5,825 bases of DNA from UBA2029 sp037447125. GTDB lineage: Bacteria > Chloroflexota > Anaerolineae > Aggregatilineales > Aggregatilineaceae. Below the pieces are notes generated by a model. That model did not search any database. It saw only the letters and a list, made by a program, of their open reading frames with translations, and was not told the DNA's origin. Shown piece by piece: positions 1 to 5,803 of this stretch (position 1 is its first letter; every line of letters starts with the position of its first letter). The position numbers and the translations under genes were made by a program. Location: contig JBBIHG010000150.1 of the NCBI GenBank assembly GCA_037447125.1, positions 1 through 5,825 on the forward strand, read 5' to 3'.

Positions 1-2022
1 CTACCCTTGTCGGAAATTGGCGATGGCGGTACAGGTTGAGTTGATCGTGACCCAGATACCCTCAGCCGTGCCCGACGCGCCAGGGCAACTCCCTGACCAG
101 TACCAGAAGACCCAACGGAGATTGGGATTGGCATTGAGATACACCGAAGAACCCGGCGTATAACCACCATCGCAGTTCGGTGGCTGGCGCACAGCGATGG
201 TCCCCGATCCGGGTGGGTTAACCTGGGTGATGAGTTGGGGACACTCGCCATCACCATCATCCGGCGGCGGCGGGGGCGCGCACGTGGCCGGGTCCCACAG
301 GCACAGCCCGTCGGGCGAGGTCACGCACTCGCTGGCCGGGTGCCCGCAGGTGTCGCACGAGCCGCATGGCCCCCAACCGGGGGGCGGCGTTGGCCCCCCG
401 CCAGGCCCGCCGGGGATGATCGGCGGGATCTCGCCCAGCGGGACGTTGAGGCAGTTGCCGATCTCGTCCACTTCTTCTTCGGCCACCCACAGCGACGCCG
501 CGAACTCGCTGCCGGGAATCTCATTCTTGTCAAGCTGCCACCAGGTTTTGCCCTGGGCGTCGAGCGCCTGCCCGATCACGGTGAAGTCCTGCCTGGCGGG
601 CAGCCAGCCGAAGACGCCGCGATTCTCGCCCGGCCCCACGCGCACCCGCGCAAATTGCTCGAACTCGGTGCGCACCAGGCACGGCCCCAGCCGCGGCTCG
701 AAGACGGGCCGCCAGTCGGGGTCGTAGTTCTCGTTGGTCTCGTCGGTCAGGCGGAAGGTGTATTGCGCGTCGCGGTCCATCACGTACAGGTTGGCGTAGC
801 CGCTGCGCCCGGACATGAAAGCGATCCAGCCCCCGTCCGGCGACCAGTCCATGCTGCCCAGGCGGTCGCTCTGCTCGGTCATGCGCAGCGCCTCGGCGCC
901 CTCGTTGGTCATGCGATAGATGTCGGCCTGGCGGTCGCGCTCGGTCTGGAAGGTCATCAGCAGGCCGTTGGGCGCGTAGGCCGGCACCCAGCCGTTCGCG
1001 CCGAACAGGTTGGTGATGCGGCGCACGTCGCCCCCGTCGGCGTTCATGAGGTGAATCTCCGCCACCCCCTGGCGCAGGGAGGAGAAGGCGATAGTCCGCC
1101 CGTCCGGCGACCAGGCCGGCTGCGTGTCAATGCCTGGGCTGTCGGTCAGTCGCTGCACGTTGCTCCCGTCGGCGTTCATGACGTAAAGCTCTTCGTTGCC
1201 GTCGCGATCGGAGACGAAGACGATGCGCGACCCGTCCGGCGACCAGTCCGGCTCGGAGTCGCGGGCCGGGTGGTCGGTCAGGCGTTGCGCGCCGCTGCCG
1301 TCGGCGTTCATCACGTAGATTTCCAGGTTGCCATCGCGCGCCGAGTGGAAGGTGATGCGCGACCCGTCCGGCGACCAGACCGGGCCGCCGTCCAGGACAT
1401 CGTTACTGGTCAGGCGGCGGGGATTGCTGCCATCGCCGTTGATCACGTAGATTTCGGGGTTGCCGTCGCGCTCGGAGGTGAAGACCACTTCCCAGCGATT
1501 GTCCGGCGGCGAGAAGAAGGCGATCTTGCCCGTCTCGAAGACGGTGACGGTCGCGCCCTGCCCACTGGAGGCCAGCAGCGCCCCGTTGGCGTCGGTGATG
1601 TCCAGCGTCTCGATGGTGAAGACCGCTTCGCCGGGGATCAGCCCGCCCACTTCCAGCGTGAAGAGGACGTCGCCTGTGGCGGCGGGCGCTCCTTGCGCGG
1701 TGAAGGACAGGCGCACCACTCCGGCGGCATTATCCACCAGCGCCTCGCGCTCCAGCACCCCTTCGCCCAGGTACGGGCCGGCGCGGGCCGTCCACACGCG
1801 GGCTACGGCGCGGTCGAAGCGGATGGTTACGGCGAAGGCGGCGCAGCTTCCGGCGGGGCAGGCGATGCGCCCCTCGATGACCGCCGTCTCCGCCACGCCG
1901 ACTTCCGCTGGGGTGAGCGTCACGGTGACGCCAGTTTGGGCGCGGCCAAACCCGGCCCCGCCCAGCAGGGAGATAGCGAAGACCGTGCACCAAAGAACCG
2001 ATAAGGCTCGCTTGCGTCCCAT
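1..2022 (-). CDS. Secreted multidomain protein: cohesin-like domain, six-blade TolB/PD40 propeller, SH3-like domain, Cys-rich linker, InlB-like repeat
   Basis: The gene is complete: ATG at 2022-2020, TAG at 3-1, 673 residues. A GGGAGGA ribosome site (2036-2030) lies 7 nt before the ATG and fixes the start. Residues 1-28 look like a signal peptide (GRKR, then a hydrophobic core, possible cut after A28). Residues 32-162 resemble a cohesin/CBM-like beta-sandwich. Residues 178-437 hold six PD40 blades with the alternating motifs [IL]YVMNADGS..RLT and WSPDG, spaced 44-45 residues apart. Residues 447-526 look like an SH3-type domain bounded by C448 and C524. Residues 553-581 carry six cysteines between proline/glycine runs, and 593-673 resemble a divergent InlB B-repeat with four more cysteines. 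The protein is probably exported and either surface-bound or released. Propellers of this type usually bind partners, so a scaffold or binding role is inferred. No catalytic motif is visible. It is not TolB itself, because no Tol-Pal genes are nearby and the extra domains are foreign to TolB. Confidence 0.9.
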   Translation of the reverse strand: MGRKRALSVLWCTVFAISLLGGAGFGRAQTGVTVTLTPAEVGVAETAVIEGRIACPAGSCAAFAVTIRFDRAVARVWTARAGPYLGEGVLEREALVDNAAGVVRLSFTAQGAPAATGDVLFTLEVGGLIPGEAVFTIETLDITDANGALLASSGQGATVTVFETGKIAFFSPPDNRWEVVFTSERDGNPEIYVINGDGSNPRRLTSNDVLDGGPVWSPDGSRITFHSARDGNLEIYVMNADGSGAQRLTDHPARDSEPDWSPDGSRIVFVSDRDGNEELYVMNADGSNVQRLTDSPGIDTQPAWSPDGRTIAFSSLRQGVAEIHLMNADGGDVRRITNLFGANGWVPAYAPNGLLMTFQTERDRQADIYRMTNEGAEALRMTEQSDRLGSMDWSPDGGWIAFMSGRSGYANLYVMDRDAQYTFRLTDETNENYDPDWRPVFEPRLGPCLVRTEFEQFARVRVGPGENRGVFGWLPARQDFTVIGQALDAQGKTWWQLDKNEIPGSEFAASLWVAEEEVDEIGNCLNVPLGEIPPIIPGGPGGGPTPPPGWGPCGSCDTCGHPASECVTSPDGLCLWDPATCAPPPPPDDGDGECPQLITQVNPPGSGTIAVRQPPNCDGGYTPGSSVYLNANPNLRWVFWYWSGSCPGASGTAEGIWVTINSTCTAIANFRQG
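712..1491 (-). repeat. Six tandem PD40 propeller-blade repeats (about 132-bp period)
   Basis: This stretch encodes residues 178-437 of the secreted protein. The WSPDG motif, or its variant, starts at residues 216, 260, 304, 349 (YAPNG, degenerate), 393 and 437 (WRP, degenerate). The spacing is 44, 44, 45, 44 and 44 residues. At DNA level the 16-mer cccgtccggcgaccag occurs at 832-847, 1099-1114, 1231-1246 and 1363-1378. The copies at 1222-1246 and 1354-1378 are identical over 25 nt and exactly 132 bp apart, which suggests recent blade duplication or gene conversion. Confidence 0.9.
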
Positions 2023-2096
2023 GAACCATTCCTCCCTCAGTTGCCTTTTCGGATGCGGGCGCTCGCTGGCAAGGCGATCACATGCCCTTATGAAAC

Positions 2097-2105
2097 ATCA
2101 TATCA
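2097..2105 (-). promoter_or_regulatory. Possible extended -10 promoter for the secreted propeller gene
   Basis: On the minus strand the sequence reads TGA followed by TATGAT, an extended -10 (TGn plus a 5/6 match to TATAAT). No good -35 lies at 16-18 bp; TAGACA occurs upstream but at a 21-bp spacer. Transcription would begin near 2090, giving a leader of about 70 nt. An imperfect operator-like inverted repeat, TATCA (2101-2105) and TGATA (2113-2117), overlaps its upstream side. Prediction only. Confidence 0.4.
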
Positions 2106-2230
2106 CCGTAACTGATAAAAAGGTGTCTAGAAACGGCAAAAACCTGATCAGGCCAGCCTCGCCGCCCGCCGCGCACCGCGCAGGGTCCACGAACGATCTG
2201 TTGGGATCGGCTACCTGGCCGCCAGGATTG

Positions 2231-2336
2231 CCCCCCATCCCCCAGCCCCTTCCCCCGCGCTGCGCGGAGGGAAGGGGAGCAGGCCCGCCGCTTTTCTCCC
2301 TTCCCCCCTCGTGGGGGAAGGGCCGGGGATGGGGGG
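2231..2336. repeat. GC-rich intergenic inverted-repeat element
   Basis: The outer arms are near-perfect inverted repeats: C-rich 2231-2256 against G-rich 2312-2336 (ccccccatcccc pairs with ggggatgggggg). Inside are two hairpins. One is at 2247-2277, with ccgcgc/gcgcgg at its tip. The other has a perfect 10-bp stem, cccttccccc (2298-2307) with gggggaaggg (2313-2322), and a 5-nt loop. No coding signal is convincing across it. It resembles the C/G-rich palindromic interspersed repeats (REP/MITE-like) of many GC-rich bacterial genomes; copy number here is unknown. The rest of the 2023-2456 spacer holds the two promoters and small palindromes such as CCTGATCAGG (2143-2152). Confidence 0.7.
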
Positions 2337-2383
2337 ATAAGCTCGCCAACAACTTGTTTGTGGACCCAACCGCGCATTTCTTA

Positions 2384-2412
2384 TGCACATCTAACAGAAG
2401 ATGATCTATAAT
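2384..2412 (+). promoter_or_regulatory. Sigma70-type promoter for the FmdB-family gene
   Basis: A consensus -10 TATAAT (2407-2412) lies 17 bp after TGCACA (2384-2389, 4/6 match to TTGACA). The predicted start is near 2419, about 38 nt before the ATG at 2457. It is the best-matched -10 in the window. Confidence 0.65.
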
Positions 2413-2443
2413 GCGAATCGGAAGCACAAGGCGTTGGTGTGTT

Positions 2444-2450
2444 GAGGAGG
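2444..2450 (+). promoter_or_regulatory. Ribosome binding site setting the FmdB-family start
   Basis: GAGGAGG sits 6 nt before the ATG at 2457. It lies inside the reading frame that would open at GTG 2439, so the shorter ATG start is preferred. Confidence 0.8.
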
Positions 2451-2456
2451 GCCTGT

Positions 2457-2666
2457 ATGCCGCGGTACGAATACCAGTGCATGGAGTGCGGGGTACGCTT
2501 CGAGCGCCAGCAGCATTTCGGCGACGCGCCAGTGACCACCTGCCCAGAATGTGACGGCGAGGTGCGGCGACTGATCGGGCCGGTCGGTGTCGTCTTCAAG
2601 GGCAGCGGCTTCTACGCCAACGACAGCCGCAAGAAGGCCGACGAAAAGGCTCCCTCGCCAGACTGA
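2457..2666 (+). CDS. FmdB-family zinc-ribbon protein
   Basis: This is a 69-residue protein, ATG 2457 to TGA 2664-2666. It begins MPRYEYQC, the hallmark opening of the FmdB/CxxC_CxxC_SSSS family. Two CxxC knuckles (C8/C11 and C29/C32) form the predicted zinc ribbon. They are followed by the conserved block GPVGVVFKGSGFYANDSR (residues 41-58) and a charged, disordered-looking tail. The family is named after a putative regulator of formamidase in methylotrophs, but its general function is unknown and many bacteria carry one near unrelated genes. The start matches the family's usual N-terminus. The gene appears monocistronic, with its own promoter at 2384-2412 and terminator at 2703-2735. Family assignment is firm; role is not. 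Confidence 0.93.
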   Translation: MPRYEYQCMECGVRFERQQHFGDAPVTTCPECDGEVRRLIGPVGVVFKGSGFYANDSRKKADEKAPSPD

Positions 2667-2702
2667 GCGCGCGCACCGCGCATTCACTGGCGGAACCATT
2701 CA

Positions 2703-2735
2703 GCCGGACCCCTTTTGAGGTCCGGCGTTGTTTTT
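2703..2735 (+). terminator. Rho-independent terminator after the FmdB-family gene
   Basis: A perfect 8-bp stem, GCCGGACC (2703-2710) with GGTCCGGC (2719-2726), has an 8-nt loop and is followed by GTTGTTTTT (2727-2735). It begins 37 nt after the stop codon. The T tract is only on the plus-strand exit side, so it acts in the direction of the FmdB-family gene. Confidence 0.85.
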
Positions 2736-2785
2736 CCGGCCACGACGCAGGCCGGGCCGTGGTTCGCGGAAGACGCCCTGTAGAC

Positions 2786-2814
2786 TTCACAGCCAATGCG
2801 TGACGTGATACTAT
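2786..2814 (+). promoter_or_regulatory. Probable promoter for the GYD-domain gene
   Basis: TTCACA (2786-2791, 5/6 match to the -35) is followed after 17 bp by TACTAT (2809-2814, 4/6 match). A TG at 2806-2807 makes it an extended -10. The predicted start is near 2821, giving an unusually long leader of about 180 nt. Confidence 0.5.
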
Positions 2815-2985
2815 GAAGGCAGTTCTGGCTGCCTGAGGCGGAGCATACCGGGTCTGCACCCCACAGCAGTCATTCTGTTCAGTGCCCCTGCGCCCTCTCG
2901 CCCGCATCCGTGTCCGGTAACGCTCACTCATCCATCATCGTCAGCAGTGCTGCGCAGTGTTCGGGGAAGGATGTCTGCTAGACCA

Positions 2986-2992
2986 GGGAGAG
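2986..2992 (+). promoter_or_regulatory. Ribosome binding site setting the GYD start
   Basis: GGGAGAG lies 6 nt before the ATG at 2999. It supports this start over the in-frame ATG/GTG codons from 2957, whose extra residues do not resemble the family. Confidence 0.7.
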
Positions 2993-2998
2993 AAACTG

Positions 2999-3292
2999 AT
3001 GCCCACTTATGTCGTGTTGCTGCGCTATACCCCACAGGGGATGGCGACGATCAAGGATAGTCCCCGACGGCTGGAGGCCGCCAAAGCAGCAGTGAAGGCC
3101 GCGGGGGGCGAGTTCAAGGCTTACTACCTGACGCTGGGCCGCTTCGATGAGGTGTCGATCATCGAAGCGCCGGACGACGCCACCTTCACCAAGGTGATGA
3201 TCGCTGTGGCAGCTCAGGGGAATGTCCAGACCGAGACGTTGCGCGCTTTCACCGAAGACGAGTACCGCGCGATCATTGCTGGCCTGCCGTAA
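2999..3292 (+). CDS. GYD-domain protein (small ferredoxin-like fold)
   Basis: The protein has 97 residues, ATG 2999 to TAA 3290-3292. It fits the GYD family (Pfam GYD), about 95-100 residues of alternating strands and helices. The opening strand is MPTYVVLLRYTPQG and the first helix (about 15-34) is rich in K, A and E. GGEFKAYYLTLGRFDEVSIIEAPDD (36-60) is the family's signature strand pair, in which LGRFDEV takes the place of the eponymous G-Y-D. The end reads LRAFTEDEYRAIIAGLP. No catalytic residue is established for the family; it is a likely cytoplasmic homo-oligomer related to dimeric alpha-beta barrel proteins, of unknown function. No signal peptide or membrane segment is visible. It is transcribed alone and converges with the HD gene. 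Fold and family are confident; function is unknown. Confidence 0.9.
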   Translation: MPTYVVLLRYTPQGMATIKDSPRRLEAAKAAVKAAGGEFKAYYLTLGRFDEVSIIEAPDDATFTKVMIAVAAQGNVQTETLRAFTEDEYRAIIAGLP

Positions 3293-3340
3293 CGCTTGCG
3301 CGTGTTCACCCATCGCCCGCCAACATCCTTTCCTCGAATA

Positions 3341-3379
3341 CGGCTCGTAGGGGCGCACTGCCTGCGCCCCTACCGGCTC
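3341..3379. repeat. Perfect palindrome flanked by 6-bp direct repeats
   Basis: GTAGGGGCGCA (3347-3357) pairs perfectly with TGCGCCCCTAC (3363-3373) around a 5-nt loop. CGGCTC occurs immediately on both sides (3341-3346 and 3374-3379), in the arrangement of a target-site duplication. The right copy overlaps the HD gene stop codon (3378-3380). The element lies between two convergent genes and could halt transcription from both sides, but neither side has a T tract. Its AGGGGCG/CGCCCC core recurs at 5804-5825. Confidence 0.75.
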
Positions 3380-4067
3380 ACTCCTCGCCCCGCACCTCGC
3401 GCTCCAGCCGGGCGAAGTACGCCGCCATAAAAGCGTGGCGCTCGCGGGCGATGGCCCGCCCGGTCTCCGTCTGCATGCGCTCGACGATGCGCGACAGCTT
3501 GTAGCTGAACTCGTGGCGCGGCGTGTGCTCCGTCCCGCCGCCAGGATAGCCAGGTGGGACCTCGCCCCACAGCTTCTGCCCGGTCATGCCCCCGTAAGCG
3601 TAGGCGCGCGCCACGCCAATCGCGCCGATGGCGTCCAGCTTGTCGGCATCGAAGACGACCTTCGCTTCGAGCGTCTGCGGGGCGATGGCGTTGCGGAAGC
3701 GGTGGGCGGCGATGGCGTGGGCCACGGCCTCGATGAACGCTGGCCTGGGGGGCGGATCAAGTCCCCTCAGTATCGCGCGGGCCTGCTCGGCGGCCAGCAG
3801 CGCGTGGTCGGCGGTCTCGGCGTTGTGCACGTGGGCCAGGTGATCTTCGCCGGCGCGCTGAATGTCGTGCAGCAGCACCGCCGTCTCGACGACGGCCATG
3901 TCCGCGCCCTCTGCCTGGCCGATGCGCCGGGCCAGGGCCAGCACGCGCAGCACGTGGTCGAAATCGTGAACGGGGTCGCTGTCGTCATAAAGCGCGCGGG
4001 CGAACTCGATGCTGATCGCGGTGGCCGGTCTGTCTCTGTCTGAGTGTTGCTCAGTCCCTGGGATCAT
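3378..4067 (-). CDS. HD-superfamily metal-dependent phosphohydrolase (YedJ-like)
   Basis: From ATG 4067 the protein has 229 residues, ending at TGA 3380-3378. GGAG lies 9 nt before this ATG. A GTG at 4085 would add six residues but has only a weak GAGAG site. Numbering from the GTG, the metal-binding HD pattern is complete: HDFDHVLRV (H40, H44), LLHDIQR (H73-D74), AAHRF (H128) and FDADKLDAIGAIGVAR (D146, D148). The DADKLDAIGAIGVARAYAYGG stretch is typical of the YedJ-like branch. The domain spans about residues 25-225, with the usual length and no extra domain. The family hydrolyses phosphate esters or nucleotides with divalent metals in the cytoplasm; the substrate cannot be read from sequence. 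It is divergent from the phosphohexomutase and convergent with the GYD gene. Its stop codon touches the palindrome at 3341-3379. No frameshift or missing ligand is seen. Confidence 0.9.
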   Translation of the reverse strand: MIPGTEQHSDRDRPATAISIEFARALYDDSDPVHDFDHVLRVLALARRIGQAEGADMAVVETAVLLHDIQRAGEDHLAHVHNAETADHALLAAEQARAILRGLDPPPRPAFIEAVAHAIAAHRFRNAIAPQTLEAKVVFDADKLDAIGAIGVARAYAYGGMTGQKLWGEVPPGYPGGGTEHTPRHEFSYKLSRIVERMQTETGRAIARERHAFMAAYFARLEREVRGEE

Positions 4068-4076
4068 CCGCCCCTG

Positions 4077-4080
4077 CTCC
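4077..4080 (-). promoter_or_regulatory. Ribosome binding site favouring ATG 4067 for the HD gene
   Basis: On the minus strand GGAG (4080-4077) precedes the ATG at 4067 by 9 nt, and AGGGG lies closer. The alternative GTG at 4085 is preceded only by GAGAGAG. The choice is moderately supported. Confidence 0.5.
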
Positions 4081-4115
4081 GTCACGGCACTGCTCTCTCG
4101 CCGATGTGGCGCGGG

Positions 4116-4144
4116 ATCGTAGCGTATTCGCAGCGATCTGGCTA
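4116..4144 (-). promoter_or_regulatory. Weak candidate promoter for the HD gene
   Basis: On the minus strand TAGCCA (4144-4139, 4/6) and TACGAT (4121-4116, 4/6) are separated by 17 bp. The position suits the HD gene, but the match is weak and could be chance. Confidence 0.28.
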
Positions 4145-4173
4145 TCAGCGGTGCGGTCTCTCCACCGCAGAAC

Positions 4174-4202
4174 TTGCACCATCCACCGCCCTGCGCTACA
4201 GT
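4174..4202 (+). promoter_or_regulatory. Candidate promoter for the phosphohexomutase gene
   Basis: TTGCAC (4174-4179) and TACAGT (4197-4202, 4/6) are separated by 17 bp. The predicted start near 4209 gives a leader of about 60 nt. The -35 is only a 3/6 match. Confidence 0.4.
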
Positions 4203-4268
4203 CCGCAGTGAATACCATCCTCATGCACGGGCACACCATCACCCTACCAGGACGCGAGGAATACGCCC

Positions 4269-5714
4269 ATGAGCATCGCTTTTGGCACCGACGGCTGGCG
4301 CGCCGTCATCGCCGACACGTTCACCTTCGGCAATTTGCGCCGCGTGGCCCAGGCCGTCGCCGACTACGTGAGCCAGGAGATGGCCGCCAACGGTGACCAG
4401 ACAACGCCGGAAGTCGTGGTCGGCTTTGATACGCGCTTCCTTTCCGATCGCTTTGCCGTCGAGACGGCGCGCGTGCTGGCCGCCAACGGCATCATCACCT
4501 GGCTGGCGCGCACCGACGCTCCCACCCCCGCCCTCAGCTACAACATCCTGCACAAGAAGGCGACCGCCGGGGTGATCATCACCGCCTCGCACAACCCGCC
4601 GCGCTACAGCGGCTTCAAGCTCAAGGCGGCCTACGGCGGCTCGGCCCTGCCGGAACAGTGCGCCGAGGTCGAGCGCTTCCTGGCGCTGGCCGAGCGCGAA
4701 GGGCGCGGCCCCAACCTGATGGACTATGAGCGGGCCATTGACGAAGGACTGATCCGCCGCTTCAACCCGACCAACACCTACTACGAACACCTGGAAACGC
4801 TGGTGGACATTGACAAGATCTCGCAGGGAGAGCTGTCCATCGTCGCCGACCCGATGTACGGCTCCGGGCGCACGGCGATCCGCGCCATTCTGTCGCGCAC
4901 GCGCTGCAAGGTGCACGAGATTCGCGGCGAGATGAACCCCGGCTTCGGCGGCATCCACCCGGAGCCGATCCGCAAATACCTGGACATGATGGCCGCGACG
5001 ATCAACAACCTGCACGCCGACGTGGGCATCGCCACCGACGGCGACGCCGACCGCGTCGGGGCGATGGACGGCAACGGCACCTTCGTGGACCCGCACACGA
5101 TCATGTCGCTGGCCCTGCACTACCTGGCCGGCAAGCGCGGCTGGACGGGCGACGTGGTCAAGACGGTGAGCACAACGATGATGATCAACCGCATCGCCGC
5201 CCATCACGGCCTGACCGTGCACGAGACGCCGGTCGGCTTCAATCACATCGCCGACTACATGCTCAACGGCGACGTGCTGATCGGCGGTGAGGAGTCCGGT
5301 GGGATCAGCATCAAGGGGCATATCCCCGAAGGCGACGGGATTCTGATGGGGCTGCTGCTGCTGGAGATCATGGCCGACGCCAAAGCGCCGCTCAAGGAGA
5401 TCGTGGCTGGCTTGCAGCGCGAGTTTGGCCCGACCTGCTACGAGCGCACCGACTTCGCCCTGAAGAAGCCCGTGCCCAAGCGCGAGATGGTCGCGCGGCT
5501 GCAGGCCGCCGCCCCCAGCAGCATGGCCGGGGAGACCGTGCGCGAGGTGCTGACCTTCGACGGGATCAAGTTCGTGCTGGCCGATGATAGTTGGCTGCTG
5601 ATCCGGCCCAGCGGCACCGAGCCGGTGCTGCGCGTCTACGCCGAAGCGCGCGACGCGGAGATGGTGCGGGCGCTGCTGGCCGCCGGGCGGGCCATGAGCG
5701 GCCTGGACGAATAG
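4269..5714 (+). CDS. Phosphoglucomutase/phosphomannomutase (alpha-D-phosphohexomutase family)
   Basis: The protein has 481 residues, ATG 4269 to TAG 5712-5714, with GAGGAA (4256-4261) 7 nt upstream. It carries the four family domains and all signature sites. FGTDGWR is at 5-11. The phosphoserine loop TASHNP is at 105-110 (catalytic S107). The metal loop DGDADR is at 257-262 (D257, D259, D261). The sugar-binding loop GGEESGG is at 339-345. The phosphate-binding loop RPSGTEP is at 446-452. It interconverts hexose 1- and 6-phosphates through a bisphosphate intermediate in the cytoplasm, linking glycolysis to glycan and nucleotide-sugar synthesis. The GEESGG loop, rather than the GEMSGH of the Pseudomonas dual-specificity enzyme, leans toward glucose phosphates, but mannose or glucosamine activity is not excluded. 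The length is normal and no key residue is missing. It is probably monocistronic and divergent from the HD gene. Confidence 0.95.
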   Translation: MSIAFGTDGWRAVIADTFTFGNLRRVAQAVADYVSQEMAANGDQTTPEVVVGFDTRFLSDRFAVETARVLAANGIITWLARTDAPTPALSYNILHKKATAGVIITASHNPPRYSGFKLKAAYGGSALPEQCAEVERFLALAEREGRGPNLMDYERAIDEGLIRRFNPTNTYYEHLETLVDIDKISQGELSIVADPMYGSGRTAIRAILSRTRCKVHEIRGEMNPGFGGIHPEPIRKYLDMMAATINNLHADVGIATDGDADRVGAMDGNGTFVDPHTIMSLALHYLAGKRGWTGDVVKTVSTTMMINRIAAHHGLTVHETPVGFNHIADYMLNGDVLIGGEESGGISIKGHIPEGDGILMGLLLLEIMADAKAPLKEIVAGLQREFGPTCYERTDFALKKPVPKREMVARLQAAAPSSMAGETVREVLTFDGIKFVLADDSWLLIRPSGTEPVLRVYAEARDAEMVRALLAAGRAMSGLDE

Positions 5715-5729
5715 CCGGTTTGTCCGGTC

Positions 5730-5795
5730 TACCTCACCCCCCTCTCCAACGTGGAGAAGGGGCGAGTCGAGCGCCGCGAGGCTGGGGGTGAGGTA
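5730..5795. repeat. C/G-rich inverted-repeat element downstream of the phosphohexomutase
   Basis: Perfect 12-bp terminal inverted repeats, TACCTCACCCCC (5730-5741) and GGGGGTGAGGTA (5784-5795), enclose a small inner hairpin, TCTCCA/TGGAGA (5743-5748, 5752-5757). The right end GGCTGGGGGTGAGG (5780-5793) matches GGCCGGGGATGGGG of the element at 2231-2336 at 11 of 14 positions, so the two look related. It starts 15 nt after the stop codon and could act in mRNA 3'-end formation, but no T tract follows. Confidence 0.75.
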
Positions 5796-5803
5796 AAGTC
5801 ACA

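Larger units (their letters stand above)
2736..2998. other. Non-coding spacer and leader before the GYD gene
   Basis: No open frame here has a ribosome site or recognisable protein. The overlapping minus-strand frames show no family features. The stretch holds the promoter at 2786-2814 and about 180 nt of presumed leader with minor palindromes (for example CAGCA/TGCTG near 2943-2953). No tRNA, riboswitch or known ncRNA is recognisable by eye. Confidence 0.5.

Noticed and set aside
235..2004. 589-codon open frame on the plus strand opposite the secreted propeller gene
   Set aside because: It is antisense to a gene with clear domains, has no ribosome site and a low-complexity A/G/R/V/H-rich composition, and is explained by high GC and the periodic repeats.
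1460..2404. 314-codon plus-strand frame crossing the start of the propeller gene and the intergenic repeat
   Set aside because: It runs through the G/C-rich inverted repeat as proline/arginine low complexity and has no family signature.
2078..2427. Minus-strand frames of 99 and 109 codons over the intergenic element
   Set aside because: Their sequence is mostly the translated palindrome (PPRGGKGEKR and similar), with no supporting ribosome site.
2439..2456. GTG start at 2439 for the FmdB-family protein
   Set aside because: The GAGGAGG site lies downstream of this codon and the added residues do not fit the family's MPxYEYxC beginning.
3347..3373. Classical bidirectional rho-independent terminator
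   Set aside because: The stem is strong but neither exit side has a T tract, so it is recorded as a palindromic repeat that might affect 3' ends.
3435..4043. 202-codon plus-strand frame opposite the HD gene
   Set aside because: It is a shadow of the HD gene, which has its full set of metal ligands on the minus strand.
4239..5321. 360-codon open frame on the minus strand opposite the phosphohexomutase
   Set aside because: It is rich in V, A, H, D and R, matches no family, and lies wholly across conserved catalytic motifs of the plus-strand gene.
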